A stretch of 64,000 nucleotides of DNA from assembly GCF_029889905.1 (NCBI RefSeq), contig NZ_JARANZ010000006.1, forward strand, positions 210,741 through 274,740, written 5' to 3'. The first letter of the stretch is position 1, and each line of letters opens with the position of its first letter. Made by a program: the position numbers and the translations under genes. This document shows, piece by piece, positions 19,965 to 28,839 of the stretch. Source of the stretch: Chromohalobacter sp. 11-W (GTDB lineage Bacteria; Pseudomonadota; Gammaproteobacteria; Pseudomonadales; Halomonadaceae). The notes below the pieces were generated by a model, which worked only from the letters and a program-made list of their open reading frames with translations, had not been told where the DNA came from and searched no databases.

Positions 19965-21317
19965 TCAGAAGCGATAATCCATCGACAGCGCGAACACATC
20001 GGCCTCGACTTCATAGGTCCCGGACAGGTTGCCGCGGCTGGCATTCTCGTTGGTCGGCGTGGCGTTCTGATCAATATCGCCATCGTCGCCGAAGACGTGC
20101 ATGTAGCCCGCCGTCACGCCCAGGCTCGAGGTCGGCATCCAGGTCGCCCCGAGCGTCGCCCAGCGGCGGTCGGCATCGGGCACACGCGGCGTGCGGTGCT
20201 CGCTGTCCGGCACCGGCGATTCGTCGACACCCAGGCCGGCGCGCAGCAGCCACTGCCGATTGAGCTGATAGTTAGCCCCCACCGAGAAAGCCCAGGTATC
20301 GTCCCAGTTCTCGGTCGTGGTGCTCTGGCCGCCATTATCGAAATCGACGGTCAGTTCCTTGAAACTGCTCCACTCCGTCCACTCGGCATTGGCCATCAAG
20401 GCGAGCCGATCGGTCAACTGATGATAGATCCCCAGGTTGAGGTTAGCCGGCGTGGTGATATCCGCCTTGCCGCCGCCGTCCTGCAACTGACCGGTGGCCT
20501 GTGCCCCGGCCAATACCGCCTGCCCCGCGGGGCTGTCGGAACTGTAATCGACATCACCGTCCAGCGTCAGCTCGACCTCCGAGCGGTAGCTGATGCCCAG
20601 ACGGGTGCGCTCGGTGGCCTGGAACAGCGCCCCAAGAGTGTAGCCGTATCCCCAGTCGTCACCGGTCACCTCGGCCATGCCATCGGCATTGCCGATCGCC
20701 GAGGGAGGCAACTGACCCGCACCGGCCCCCACCGCGCCCAGATCGATGGCGTTGGAGAGCGTGGCATCGGCATACTGAGCACGCAGCCCCACCGCCAAGT
20801 TAAGGCGATCAGTGGCGCGATAATTCAGTGTCGGCTGGATATCGATGGTCTCGAGCTCGGTTTCGACGGCGTGATAGCGGCCGATCCACTCCTTGTCATA
20901 CTTCGTCGAGAGGCCATAGGGTGCGGAGATCGCAAGCCCCAAATCGAAACGTTCATTCAGGCGCGTCTTGAAGGCGAAACTGGGCACCCAGGCCTCCTCG
21001 CCACCCTCGTTATCGCCGCTCCCCATATAACCAGCTCCGCTGACGGAACTCGCCGACGCGTCGGTCAACTCGAAGCCGGCATCGATGTAGGAAATACCGC
21101 CGGACACCTGAGTGCCCTCGACATTACCGATGGCTGCCGGGTTAAAGGTCATGTAGCTGACATCCTCGGCGCCGGCCGCCGCACCTGCCATGGCGTTACC
21201 CAATGCCTTGGCGCTCTGTTCACGAACCTGAAAGCCCGACGCGGCGGCTTGACCGGTCGCCATCACGGCGGATGCCAGAGTCACAGCGAGTGTGAGCTTG
21301 TTGATCTTGTTATGCAT
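19965..21317 (-). CDS. fadL: Outer membrane long-chain fatty acid transporter (FadL/OmpP1 family)
   Basis: Outer-membrane beta-barrel for uptake of fatty acids or other hydrophobic compounds. The 450-residue precursor has a signal peptide (MHNKINKLTLAVTLASAVMA, cleaved near AAA/SGFQ). The mature N-terminus SGFQVREQSAKALGNAMAG and DVSYMTFNPAAIGNVEG is the FadL hatch with its NPA motif. Alternating beta strands run to a C-terminal aromatic residue (DVFALSMDYRF), the barrel assembly signal. Many Asp/Glu residues in the extracellular loops fit a halophile. It stands alone, divergent from the MerR gene across a 312-bp AT-richer spacer. Confidence 0.92.
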   Translation of the reverse strand: MHNKINKLTLAVTLASAVMATGQAAASGFQVREQSAKALGNAMAGAAAGAEDVSYMTFNPAAIGNVEGTQVSGGISYIDAGFELTDASASSVSGAGYMGSGDNEGGEEAWVPSFAFKTRLNERFDLGLAISAPYGLSTKYDKEWIGRYHAVETELETIDIQPTLNYRATDRLNLAVGLRAQYADATLSNAIDLGAVGAGAGQLPPSAIGNADGMAEVTGDDWGYGYTLGALFQATERTRLGISYRSEVELTLDGDVDYSSDSPAGQAVLAGAQATGQLQDGGGKADITTPANLNLGIYHQLTDRLALMANAEWTEWSSFKELTVDFDNGGQSTTTENWDDTWAFSVGANYQLNRQWLLRAGLGVDESPVPDSEHRTPRVPDADRRWATLGATWMPTSSLGVTAGYMHVFGDDGDIDQNATPTNENASRGNLSGTYEVEADVFALSMDYRF

Positions 21318-21629
21318 GAAAACGTCCTCTTCTGCGGAGACGTGGAGGCGAAAATTGTCTTAGGTTTTTACCCTTGCCCGAATAGTGGCGTGCCTCTTCG
21401 TTTTGGCCGATGGGCGTTTTCAAGTCAAGAGCAAACGTTTGTTTTAATCTCAGAAACGCTCATTCTTTAGTCTTATCAAGACTCCCGCATCTAATGTCTT
21501 TCAGGGCTGGGGGGATATTTATGTATTTATTTCAATATTTTAAATGAAGGTGTTGGAAATAGGCGATGACCGCCTTGACCTTTGTGTTACACAAAGGTTC
21601 TAGACTTCTCATATCACTCAGGAGGCTCC
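21318..21629. promoter_or_regulatory. 312-bp divergent promoter region fadL / merR
   Basis: Noticeably more AT-rich than the genes around it. On the fadL side lies the perfect 10-bp palindrome CAAACGTTTG (21432-21441), which recalls the half-sites of TetR-type fatty-acid regulators (PsrA) but without a spacer. On the merR side lies the MerR promoter listed separately. A stretch rich in ATTT (21520-21545) separates the two. No open frame in it looks coding. Confidence 0.55.
21575..21606 (+). promoter_or_regulatory. MerR-type promoter and operator of the copper operon
   Basis: A -35 TTGACC (21575-21580) and -10 TAGACT (21601-21606) are 20 bp apart, the overlong spacing used by MerR activators. 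Inside is a perfect dyad ACCTTTGTG-TTA-CACAAAGGT (21578-21598). The regulator gene begins 24 bp downstream, so MerR controls its own operon. Confidence 0.88.
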
Positions 21630-22055
21630 ATGAAAGTCAGCGACTTGGCGCGTGCCGCTGGCGTTACCGGCGAAACGGTACGCCATTACACACGCGAGGG
21701 ATTACTGCATCCGCAACGCGATCCCGACAACGGCTATCAACTCTATGATGCCGATGACCTCAATCGCCTGCGTTTCATACAGCGCGCACGCACGCTGGGG
21801 TTCAGTCTTCGCGAGGTGCGCGAGATTCTCGAACACGCCGACCATGGCGACTCTCCATGCCCCATGGTGCGCGACCTGCTGGCCGAACGCTTGCCGGAAA
21901 TTCAGTCACGCATCCGTGAGTTGCAGGCCCTGGCAACGCGCATGGAAAACGCTCTGACCACCTGGAGAGACATGCCGGATGGCACGCCCGATGGCCATAG
22001 CTTGTGCCGGCTGATCGAGAGCCTGCCCATGGAAGAGCCTGTCCATGGAAAGTGA
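21630..22055 (+). CDS. MerR-family metal-responsive regulator (probably copper)
   Basis: Predicted activator of the following Cu(I) ATPase gene. The ATG at 21630 after AGGAGGCTCC gives 141 residues. The N-terminal winged HTH is clear (MKVSDLARAAGVTGETVRHYTREGLL, then NGYQLYDADDLNRLRFI), followed by the dimer helix with SLREVREILEHADHGDSPCPMVRDLLAERL. Possible metal ligands are Cys in DSPCPMV (about residue 77) and Cys in GHSLCRLIE near the C-terminus. The CueR-type C-x7-C loop is absent, so the metal (copper, or another thiophilic ion) is inferred from the adjacent ATPase. The gene and ATPase are 51 bp apart. Confidence 0.87.
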   Translation: MKVSDLARAAGVTGETVRHYTREGLLHPQRDPDNGYQLYDADDLNRLRFIQRARTLGFSLREVREILEHADHGDSPCPMVRDLLAERLPEIQSRIRELQALATRMENALTTWRDMPDGTPDGHSLCRLIESLPMEEPVHGK

Positions 22056-22106
22056 CGACGGTTTCTCACGCCAGGCGCCATGAGCTCCCTCGAAGGAGAA
22101 CGCAAG

Positions 22107-24662
22107 ATGAGCACAACGGCTCCCCATTCTTTCACCGTGCCCGGCATGAACTGCCAGGGCTGCGTCAAACGCATGCGCGAGGCGATTCAGGCCGAGGACA
22201 CGCAGGCCGAAGTCACCGGCGAGCCCGGTGAAAAGCATCTCAGTGTCGAATCGTCCCTGGACACGGCGCGCCTGAGCGCACTGCTCGAGCAAGCCGGTTA
22301 TCCTCCGGCAACGCACCCACCGGAGACGACGACCAGTACCACTGACGACAGCGCATCAGCGACGAGCTCGAGCGGCGACCGGCATGACACCGAAGCAACG
22401 CGCGACGGGGGGCCAGTTCGCCTATCGTTGTCCGGCATGACTTGCGCCGGCTGCGTCAACACCATCACCCAGGCCTTGAATGCCACGCCCGGCGTGCGCT
22501 CGGCCAGCGTCAACTTCGGCTCGCATACCGCCGAGATCTTCGGCGACGCGCGCCCCCAGCAACTCGTCGATGCCGTGGAAGCGGTCGGCTACGGCGCCGA
22601 GCCCATCGAGGATCTCGGCCAGGCCGCACGCACCCGTGAGCAAAACGAGGCGCACGAGTACCGCCAGCGGCTCCGCGACACCGCCTTAGGGCTCATCCCC
22701 GGGGTGCTGCTGATGGGCAGCATGCTGTTCCATCCTCCACAACTGAGCGGGCCGGAACGCTGGGTCTGGCTACTGATCGGCGTGGTTACGCTGGGCATCA
22801 TGGCCACGGCGGGCAGGCGCTTCTTCATCAATGCCTGGAAAACCTTCCGTCATCACCAGGCCAACATGGATACCCTGATCGCCGTCGGCACCGGCACCGC
22901 CTGGCTCTATTCGATGACGGTAGTGCTGATCCCCGAGGCGATTCCAGTCGCCGCGCGCGGGCTCTATTTCGAAGCCTCAGTCATGATCATCGGCCTGATC
23001 AGCCTCGGCAATGCCATGGAGTTGCGTGCCCGGGGGCGCACGTCCCGGGCGCTCAATCGCCTACTCGACCTGCAGGCGCCCACCGCCCGCGTGATTCGCG
23101 ACGGTAACGAACACGACGTACCACTTGAGGAGGTTGCCGTCGATGACTGGATTCGCGTGCGTCCCGGCGAGCGCCTGGCCGTGGACGGCCGCGTCGAGGA
23201 AGGTGACAGCCATGTCGATGAATCAATGCTGACCGGCGAGCCTCAACCCGTCGCCAAGCATCCCGGCGACGAGGTCAGCGCGGGAACGGTCAACGGCCGT
23301 GGCACGCTGGTCTATATCGCTACCCGTATCGGCGCCGACAGTCGCCTGGGGCGTATCGTCGAGCAAGTGGCCAGCGCCCAGAACTCGCGTCCTCCCATCG
23401 GTACGCTAGCCGACCGGATTTCCGCTATCTTCGTGCCTAGCGTGCTGATCATCGCCGTACTCACGGCGCTGGTCTGGTTCAATTTCGGCCCCGCGCCGCA
23501 GTTGGTCCACATGCTGGTCACCGCCACCACCGTACTGATCATCGCCTGCCCATGCGCCCTGGGGCTGGCAACACCGATGTCGACCATGATCGGCGTCGGC
23601 AAGGCCGCCGAGCACGGCATCCTGGTGCGCGACGGCGATGCGCTGCAGACCGCCAGCAAGCTGACCACGCTGGTCGTCGACAAGACCGGCACCCTGACCG
23701 AAGGTCGTCCGCGCGTGACCTCTGCCCAGTGGGCCACCGAGGATACCCACACCGCCTTGAGCTGGGTGGCGGCCCTCGAACGCGGCTCCGAGCATCCCCT
23801 CGCCGAGGCGCTCGGCGACTATGCCGACCAGCAGGGCGTCACGCAGACCGCGCTTCCCGAGCTGCGCGAGTTTCAAGCGCTCAGCGGGCGTGGCGTCATC
23901 GCCGTCACCGACACGGGGCAGTCGCTGCGACTCGGCAATGCCGCGCTGATGCGCGAAGGCGATGTCGAACTGGGTCAGGCCCAGAGGTGGGGCGCCGAGC
24001 TTGAAGACAAGGCGCAGACACCGCTCTACCTGGCCGCCGACGGGCAGGTGATGGGCGTCTTCGGTATCAGCGATCCGTTGCGCGAGGATAGCCGCGACGC
24101 CGTGGCGCGCTTACAGGCGGACGGCATCGAGGTGGTCATGCTGACCGGCGATAACGCCCATACCGCCCGTGCCGTGGCTCAGGCGCTGGGAATCGCGCGA
24201 GTCGAGGCCGAGCTATTGCCCGAGGACAAACGCGAAATCGTCGCGCAGTTGCAACGCGACGGCCATCTCGTCGGCATGACCGGCGACGGCATCAACGACG
24301 CCCCGGCCCTGGCGCAAGCCAACGTGGGCTTCGCCATCGGCCAGGGCACCGACGTGGCAATCGAATCGGCGGGTATCACGCTGATGCGCAACTCGCTCCA
24401 CGGCGTGGCCGATGCCATCGAGATCAGCCGCGCCACTCTGCGTAACATCAAGCAGAACCTGTGGGGCGCCTTCGGCTACAACGGCTTGGGGATTCCCATC
24501 GCCGCCGGGGTCTTCTATCCGCTGACGGGGATGCTGCTCTCGCCCATCGTCGCTGCCGTCGCCATGTCGCTGTCCTCGGTCACCGTAGTCAGCAACGCCA
24601 ACCGGTTGAGGCTGTTCAAATCCACGGCACGCCGTGCCAAAACGTCCGAGGAGGCTGCATGA
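22107..24662 (+). CDS. copA: Copper-exporting P1B-type ATPase
   Basis: Pumps Cu(I) out of the cytoplasm across the inner membrane. The ATG at 22107, 6 bp after GAAGGAGAA, gives 851 residues. Two N-terminal heavy-metal domains carry GMNCQGC (Cys16, Cys19) and GMTCAGC (Cys113, Cys116), separated by a Thr/Ser-rich linker. Eight membrane segments follow, with the CPC ion path (Cys481-Pro-Cys483), TGEP actuator loop, phosphorylation Asp525 in DKTGTLTEG, the HP motif ([10 protein letters not shown]) and hinge [13 protein letters not shown] and MxxSS residues in the last segments ([20 protein letters not shown]) define the Cu(I) subgroup. Downstream of its MerR regulator. Confidence 0.96.
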   Translation: MSTTAPHSFTVPGMNCQGCVKRMREAIQAEDTQAEVTGEPGEKHLSVESSLDTARLSALLEQAGYPPATHPPETTTSTTDDSASATSSSGDRHDTEATRDGGPVRLSLSGMTCAGCVNTITQALNATPGVRSASVNFGSHTAEIFGDARPQQLVDAVEAVGYGAEPIEDLGQAARTREQNEAHEYRQRLRDTALGLIPGVLLMGSMLFHPPQLSGPERWVWLLIGVVTLGIMATAGRRFFINAWKTFRHHQANMDTLIAVGTGTAWLYSMTVVLIPEAIPVAARGLYFEASVMIIGLISLGNAMELRARGRTSRALNRLLDLQAPTARVIRDGNEHDVPLEEVAVDDWIRVRPGERLAVDGRVEEGDSHVDESMLTGEPQPVAKHPGDEVSAGTVNGRGTLVYIATRIGADSRLGRIVEQVASAQNSRPPIGTLADRISAIFVPSVLIIAVLTALVWFNFGPAPQLVHMLVTATTVLIIACPCALGLATPMSTMIGVGKAAEHGILVRDGDALQTASKLTTLVVDKTGTLTEGRPRVTSAQWATEDTHTALSWVAALERGSEHPLAEALGDYADQQGVTQTALPELREFQALSGRGVIAVTDTGQSLRLGNAALMREGDVELGQAQRWGAELEDKAQTPLYLAADGQVMGVFGISDPLREDSRDAVARLQADGIEVVMLTGDNAHTARAVAQALGIARVEAELLPEDKREIVAQLQRDGHLVGMTGDGINDAPALAQANVGFAIGQGTDVAIESAGITLMRNSLHGVADAIEISRATLRNIKQNLWGAFGYNGLGIPIAAGVFYPLTGMLLSPIVAAVAMSLSSVTVVSNANRLRLFKSTARRAKTSEEAA

Positions 24663-24736
24663 CGCTTCTCATCAATCTGATCGGGCTGGCATTGATCGTC
24701 GGCATCGCCTGGTGGTTCTGGCTATCGCCACGTTGA
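24659..24736 (+). CDS. 25-residue membrane peptide coupled to copA
   Basis: The ATG overlaps the copA stop (ATGA, 24659-24662), and GGAGG stands 9 bp upstream. The product is one hydrophobic helix ([17 protein letters not shown]) with a Ser-Pro-Arg end. From memory it resembles the N-terminal membrane anchor of small cupredoxin-domain proteins that often follow copA in related bacteria, but here a stop follows at once and no cupredoxin domain exists downstream. It could be a functional small protein or the remnant of a truncated gene. Confidence 0.55.
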   Translation: MTLLINLIGLALIVGIAWWFWLSPR

Positions 24737-24796
24737 GATCATGGCAGCATGATGGCTATGCTGAGAGACATCGCGTCGCGGTAAATGGGGAGTGAT

Positions 24797-25216
24797 ATGC
24801 CACGCATTCAAGGCGTTCTCGAAACCGCCCTCTACGTCACCGACATGGCCCGCACCCGGGCCTTCTTCGAGAACGTGATGACACTGTCGGCCTTTACCGC
24901 CGACCATCGCTTCACCGCGTACGAGGCCGGGCCAGGCAGCGTGTTGCTGCTGTTTCAACAAGGCAGCACCGAAGAAACCGTGAACCTGCCGCACGGCATG
25001 GGCACCATACCGCCCCATGACGGTGCCGGACGCGTGCATCTGGCGCTGGCCATCGATCGCGATGAATTGGAAGACTGGGAAACCCAACTCGTCGCCCACG
25101 ACATTCCCATCGAAGGCCGTACGCACTGGCCGAAAGGCGGTGAAAGCCTCTACTTCCGCGACCCCGACGGCCACCTGCTGGAATTGGCCACGCCCGGCGT
25201 CTGGCCGAATTACTAA
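24797..25216 (+). CDS. VOC (glyoxalase/dioxygenase) superfamily protein
   Basis: Metal-dependent or binding protein of the vicinal oxygen chelate fold, function unknown. The ATG at 24797 after GGGGAGTG gives 139 residues, the size of a single VOC module with two beta-alpha-beta-beta-beta units: VLETALYVTDMARTRAFFEN at the N-terminus with a typical first strand, and YFRDPDGHLLELATPGVW at the C-terminus, where Glu of LLEL is the usual metal ligand. The normal first ligand His is replaced (LETALYV), so metal binding may be incomplete. It stands alone between copA and the repeat before recJ. Confidence 0.85.
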   Translation: MPRIQGVLETALYVTDMARTRAFFENVMTLSAFTADHRFTAYEAGPGSVLLLFQQGSTEETVNLPHGMGTIPPHDGAGRVHLALAIDRDELEDWETQLVAHDIPIEGRTHWPKGGESLYFRDPDGHLLELATPGVWPNY

Positions 25217-25220
25217 TCAA

Positions 25221-25443
25221 GCTGGAAGAGCGCCGCTGCGCGGCTGGAAGCGGGAAGATCGGCGCTTTGCGCCTGGAAGAACCCCAGGAAGGAGAATCAT
25301 TCTCGGCTTCTAGCTTCTAGCTTCTAGCTTCTAGCTTCTAGCTTCTAGCTTCTAGCTTCTAGCTTCTAGCTTCTAGCTTCTAGCTTCTAGCTTCTAGCTT
25401 CTAGCTTCTAGCTTCTTCCCTCTTCCCTCTTCCCTCTTCCCTC
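25221..25443. repeat. Composite GGAAG/CTTCTAG intergenic repeat, copy R2 (recJ downstream spacer)
   Basis: The left part has two adjacent mini-hairpin units: GGAAGAGC-GCCGC-TGC-GCGGC-TGGAAGC (25224-25251) and GGGAAGATC-GGCGC-TTT-GCGCC-TGGAAG (25252-25279). The right part is fifteen perfect CTTCTAG heptamers (25307-25411) and four TTCCCTC heptamers (25416-25443) that run into the recJ stop codon. Related to R1 and R3. Confidence 0.9.
25307..25411. repeat. Fifteen perfect tandem CTTCTAG heptamers
   Basis: 105 bp without a single deviation. The unit contains CTAG, and both strands carry TAG in it, so all six reading frames are closed every 21 bp. Perfect identity implies recent expansion or active slippage. 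Not a CRISPR: there are no spacers. Confidence 0.97.
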
Positions 25444-27240
25444 TTAAACAGGCTCGGCATGCTCGATCATCAACTGCAACGACTCACGCCCCCGCCAGCG
25501 ATTGCGCGATAGCTTATAGGCACAGCGCAGACGATCGCCCAGGCCGAACGGCGGCAGCTCGCCAGGCGTCAGGGCACGAAACCAGATCGCCTTGAGGCTC
25601 ACCGCGCCACACGAGAGTTCGAGCATCAGATGATTGCCATCCGCACCCACGGGGCGTAGTTGCTCGATGCGAAACTCACCGTCGAAAAGCGGGGCGTCGA
25701 ACTCGCGACCGTAGGGCGCCAAGCGTGCCAGTTCATCCACCGCCGCCAGCGACAGCTGCTCGGGCGTCAAGGCACCGTCGGTCAGCACATACGGAAAAAG
25801 CTCGCGGCCACCGAGTTGCTCCTCGACCGCCGTGAGTAAGGCATCGCGAAATTCCGCCAGACGCTCGCGGGGTACGCCAATGCCCGCCGCCCCCCGGTGG
25901 CCACCGAAACGTGGCAATGCCTCGGGGGCCAGTTCATGCGCACGCTGCAATGCATCGCGCAGGTGCAGCCCTTCGATGGAACGTCCCGAGCCGGTCAGCA
26001 TGCCCGGCGCAGCGGCCGGTGTAAGCACCAACGTGGGACGCCCGAAGGACTGCACCAGGCGCGAGGCGACGATGCCCTGCACGCCAGCGTGGCCGTCCTC
26101 GAGGAAGACCACGATAGCCGATGCTCCCTCGGCCAGCGCGTCGAGCGCCAATGTTCGAGCGCTCTCGACCATGTCCGCCTCGATCGCCTTGCGCGACTGA
26201 TTGTCGGTATCCAGCACCTCTAGATGACGCCGCGCCGAGGCGTCGTCGGCGGCGAGCATGAAATGCAGCGCCGCATAGGGATCATCAAGGCGCGAGCGCG
26301 CATTGATGCGCGGCCCCATCTGAAAGGCCAGGGTCTCGGCATCGAAGGGCACGCTGTCGTCCCCCAGTCGCTCGGCCATGACCCGCCAGCAGGCGGCGCC
26401 CATGCGGTTGATCAATGTCAGCCCGTGGCTGACCACGGCGCGGTTGGCGGGGCTCGCCCCCAGCGAGACGCAATCCGCCACGGTGCCCAAGGCGACGTAG
26501 GACAGCCACGGCGACAATTTCGGGGTCGAGGGCGAGGCCACGCCCTGCTCGATGAGCACCGAGCGCGTCAGTGACATGGTCAGCCACGCCACCATGCATC
26601 CGGCGATGGTGGGGTCCGGGTAATCGCAATCGCTGCGTGTGGGATTGACGGTGGCATACGCTGACGCCGGCGGCCCCGCTGTCGGCAAGGCGTGATGGTC
26701 GGTGACCACGACATCGAGCCCGGCCTCACGCAGACGCGCGATACGCGGCTCGTCGGAACTACCGCAGTCGGCCGTGATCACCAGGCTAGGGCGTGGCGAC
26801 AACGCCAGTGTGCGCTCCACCAGCGGCAAACTGATCCCATAGCCATCGAAGATACGATGGCCGATCAAACTGTGCAGCTTATGCATCGGCACACCGAACA
26901 GCTCATTCAGGGTCCGCAGAATGACGACGTGTGAGGTGATGCCGTCGACGTCGTAATCGGTCAAGATGCCGATATGCTCGCCCTCGGCCACCGCCAGGGC
27001 GATTCGCTCGGCGGCACGACGCGCGTCCTGCAGACGTTCGGGGTGCGCCAGATAACGCAGGCTGGGGTCGATCAGCGACGCGATATCGTCTGTGTAGTCG
27101 TGCAGACGCCCGGCCAGTATCCGCGCCTGCAGCTCGCTGAGCCCGGCCGACTGCGCGCGGCGGTAGACGCTCTCATCACGCGGACGTGACAAGATGCGAC
27201 GGTTCAGCAGGCGTTGCGGATCATGCTCGGCTACTGACAC
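25444..27240 (-). CDS. recJ: Single-stranded-DNA-specific 5'-3' exonuclease RecJ
   Basis: Degrades single-stranded DNA 5' to 3' in recombination, mismatch and base-excision repair. The 598 residues carry the DHH-family motifs: ILTDYDVDGITSHVV (about residue 94), LVITADCGSSDE, VTDHHALPTAGPP, GTVADCVSLG, and the C-terminal DHHA1 glycine-rich motif FGGHRGAAGIGV (about residue 440). The start is a GTG at 27240. It precedes the array of heptamers at its 3' end, so any transcript of recJ reads straight into that array. In E. coli and pseudomonads recJ is followed by prfB and lysS; here a 12-kb block intervenes. Confidence 0.97.
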   Translation of the reverse strand: MSVAEHDPQRLLNRRILSRPRDESVYRRAQSAGLSELQARILAGRLHDYTDDIASLIDPSLRYLAHPERLQDARRAAERIALAVAEGEHIGILTDYDVDGITSHVVILRTLNELFGVPMHKLHSLIGHRIFDGYGISLPLVERTLALSPRPSLVITADCGSSDEPRIARLREAGLDVVVTDHHALPTAGPPASAYATVNPTRSDCDYPDPTIAGCMVAWLTMSLTRSVLIEQGVASPSTPKLSPWLSYVALGTVADCVSLGASPANRAVVSHGLTLINRMGAACWRVMAERLGDDSVPFDAETLAFQMGPRINARSRLDDPYAALHFMLAADDASARRHLEVLDTDNQSRKAIEADMVESARTLALDALAEGASAIVVFLEDGHAGVQGIVASRLVQSFGRPTLVLTPAAAPGMLTGSGRSIEGLHLRDALQRAHELAPEALPRFGGHRGAAGIGVPRERLAEFRDALLTAVEEQLGGRELFPYVLTDGALTPEQLSLAAVDELARLAPYGREFDAPLFDGEFRIEQLRPVGADGNHLMLELSCGAVSLKAIWFRALTPGELPPFGLGDRLRCAYKLSRNRWRGRESLQLMIEHAEPV

Positions 27241-27309
27241 GAATGACTCCTCGGGAGACGGCGGGATGGCAAACCGGGGCGTCGCATATCACCACGACGC
27301 CTTGGAAGG

Positions 27310-28698
27310 TCAGCGGCGCTGTTCGGCGACGAAGGCCTGCACGGCTTCGAGCTCGGCCGGCAGCACGGTGTAGCGCTCTTCACGCTCGAGTAAATCGGCC
27401 ATGTGCGCGGGCAGCGGTGCACCCTCGAAACCCGCCTGGAGCACCGCATCGGCGAACTTGGCCGGATGCGCGGTCGCCAGGGTGATCATCGGTGTCGAGG
27501 CATCCGCACGAACACGTTCAGCGGCACGATAGCCCGTCGCGGTATGCGGATCGAGCAATTCCTTGGTACGCCCATGCGCGTCGCGAATCACCTCGAGGAT
27601 GGTGTCGTCATCCACGCTGTGGCTGACGAACTTCTCGCGCAGCCGTGCCAACGGCGCCTCGGCGAGCACCGCTGGCTCATGCTGGAAACGCTCGAGCAGA
27701 TCGCGCACGGCGTCGCCATCGCGGTCGTAAGCCTCGAACAGCAGGCGTTCGAAGTTCGACGACACCACGATATCCATCGACGGTGCCAGGGTCGCCTTGA
27801 GCGCCTGCTTGGAGAAGTCGTTGTCGGCCAGGGTACGATGCAGGATATCGTTGGCATTGGTCGCGACGATGAACTGCTTGACCGGCAACCCCATGCGATA
27901 GGCCACGTAGCCGGCGAAGACATTGCCGAAGTTGGCCGACGGCACGCAGAAGCTCACCTCGCGATGCGGTGCGCCCAAGGCCACCGCTGAGGCCACGTAA
28001 TAGACCACCTGCGCCATGATGCGCGCCCAGTTGATGGAGTTGACCGCCACCAGGCGCGTGCCATTCAGGAACGCTTGATCGGCGAAGCTTGCCTTGACCA
28101 TCGCCTGGGCATCGTCGAAATCGCCCTCGATGGCGATGTTGAAGACATTGTCAGCCAGCACCGAGGTCATCTGCCGACGCTGTACCTCGGATACACGGTT
28201 ATGCGGATGCAGGATGAAGATGTCGAGGTTGTCGCAATGCCGACAGCCTTCGATCGCCGCCGACCCGGTATCGCCGGAGGTCGCCCCCATGATCACCGCA
28301 CGCTCGCCACGCTTGGCCAGGAAGTGATCGAGGATGCGCCCGAGCAACTGCAGGGCGACATCCTTGAACGCTAGCGTCGGGCCGTGGAACAACTCGAGCA
28401 GGAAGTGGTTGCTGGCGAGCTGGTTGAGCGGCACCACCGCCTCGTGGCTAAAGGAGGCATAGGCATCGGTGACGAGCCCCCGGAAGGTCTCGTCGTCGAT
28501 CTCGCCGCCGACGAAGGGCTTCATCACGCGAAACGCGATCTCGGCATAGGAAAGCCCCGCCATCGCCTCGAGATCCGCCGTCGAGAGCGTGGGAATCGTC
28601 TCCGGCACGTAGAGACCGCCATCGCTGGCCATCCCGGTCAGCACCACTTCTTCGAAACTCAGCGCCGGCGCCTGGCCGCGCGTACTGATATAACGCAT
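27310..28698 (-). CDS. thrC: Threonine synthase
   Basis: PLP enzyme converting O-phosphohomoserine to threonine, the last step of the pathway. The 462 residues match the long proteobacterial type: N-terminal MRYISTRGQAPALSFEEVVL, the PLP-lysine segment FHGPTLAFKDVALQLLGR (Lys near residue 107), GATSGDTGSAAIEG phosphate-binding loop, and NSINWARIMAQVVYY. It lies 141 bp after hom on the same strand (hom-thrC), with the R3 repeat in the spacer, and 69 bp before recJ. Confidence 0.97.
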   Translation of the reverse strand: MRYISTRGQAPALSFEEVVLTGMASDGGLYVPETIPTLSTADLEAMAGLSYAEIAFRVMKPFVGGEIDDETFRGLVTDAYASFSHEAVVPLNQLASNHFLLELFHGPTLAFKDVALQLLGRILDHFLAKRGERAVIMGATSGDTGSAAIEGCRHCDNLDIFILHPHNRVSEVQRRQMTSVLADNVFNIAIEGDFDDAQAMVKASFADQAFLNGTRLVAVNSINWARIMAQVVYYVASAVALGAPHREVSFCVPSANFGNVFAGYVAYRMGLPVKQFIVATNANDILHRTLADNDFSKQALKATLAPSMDIVVSSNFERLLFEAYDRDGDAVRDLLERFQHEPAVLAEAPLARLREKFVSHSVDDDTILEVIRDAHGRTKELLDPHTATGYRAAERVRADASTPMITLATAHPAKFADAVLQAGFEGAPLPAHMADLLEREERYTVLPAELEAVQAFVAEQRR

Positions 28699-28711
28699 TG
28701 CTCGGTTTCCT

Positions 28712-28831
28712 CGCTAGAAGGAAGAGCGCGGCTTCGCCGCTGGAAGCTAGAAGAACGAAGAGAGACTCAATGGCTAGAACCTGAAAGGCCGCTTCTCTCT
28801 TACGTCTTACTTCTTGTCCCTTCCCTCTTCC
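28712..28831. repeat. Composite GGAAG/CTAGAAG intergenic repeat, copy R3 (thrC-hom spacer)
   Basis: The left arm contains CTAGAAG, then GGAAGAGC-GCGGC-TTC-GCCGC-TGGAAGC-TAGAAG (28720-28753). The right arm is pyrimidine-rich and ends TTCCCTCTTCC (28821-28831). Same architecture as R1 and R2; the hairpin bases differ but stay paired. Confidence 0.85.
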
Positions 28832-28839
28832 GTCCTGGT

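Noticed and set aside
21432..21441. CAAACGTTTG as a PsrA-type operator for fadL
   Set aside because: Described PsrA sites have 2-4 bp between the half-sites; here there is none, so it is noted only as a palindrome and no regulator is named.
19920..21470. A 516-codon open frame on the + strand opposite fadL
   Set aside because: It is the antisense of a clear FadL gene, has no family features and arises from the high GC content, which makes stop codons rare.
25307..25411. Direct repeats that might be a CRISPR array
   Set aside because: The units are 7 bp and follow each other without spacers, and no cas gene is in the window.
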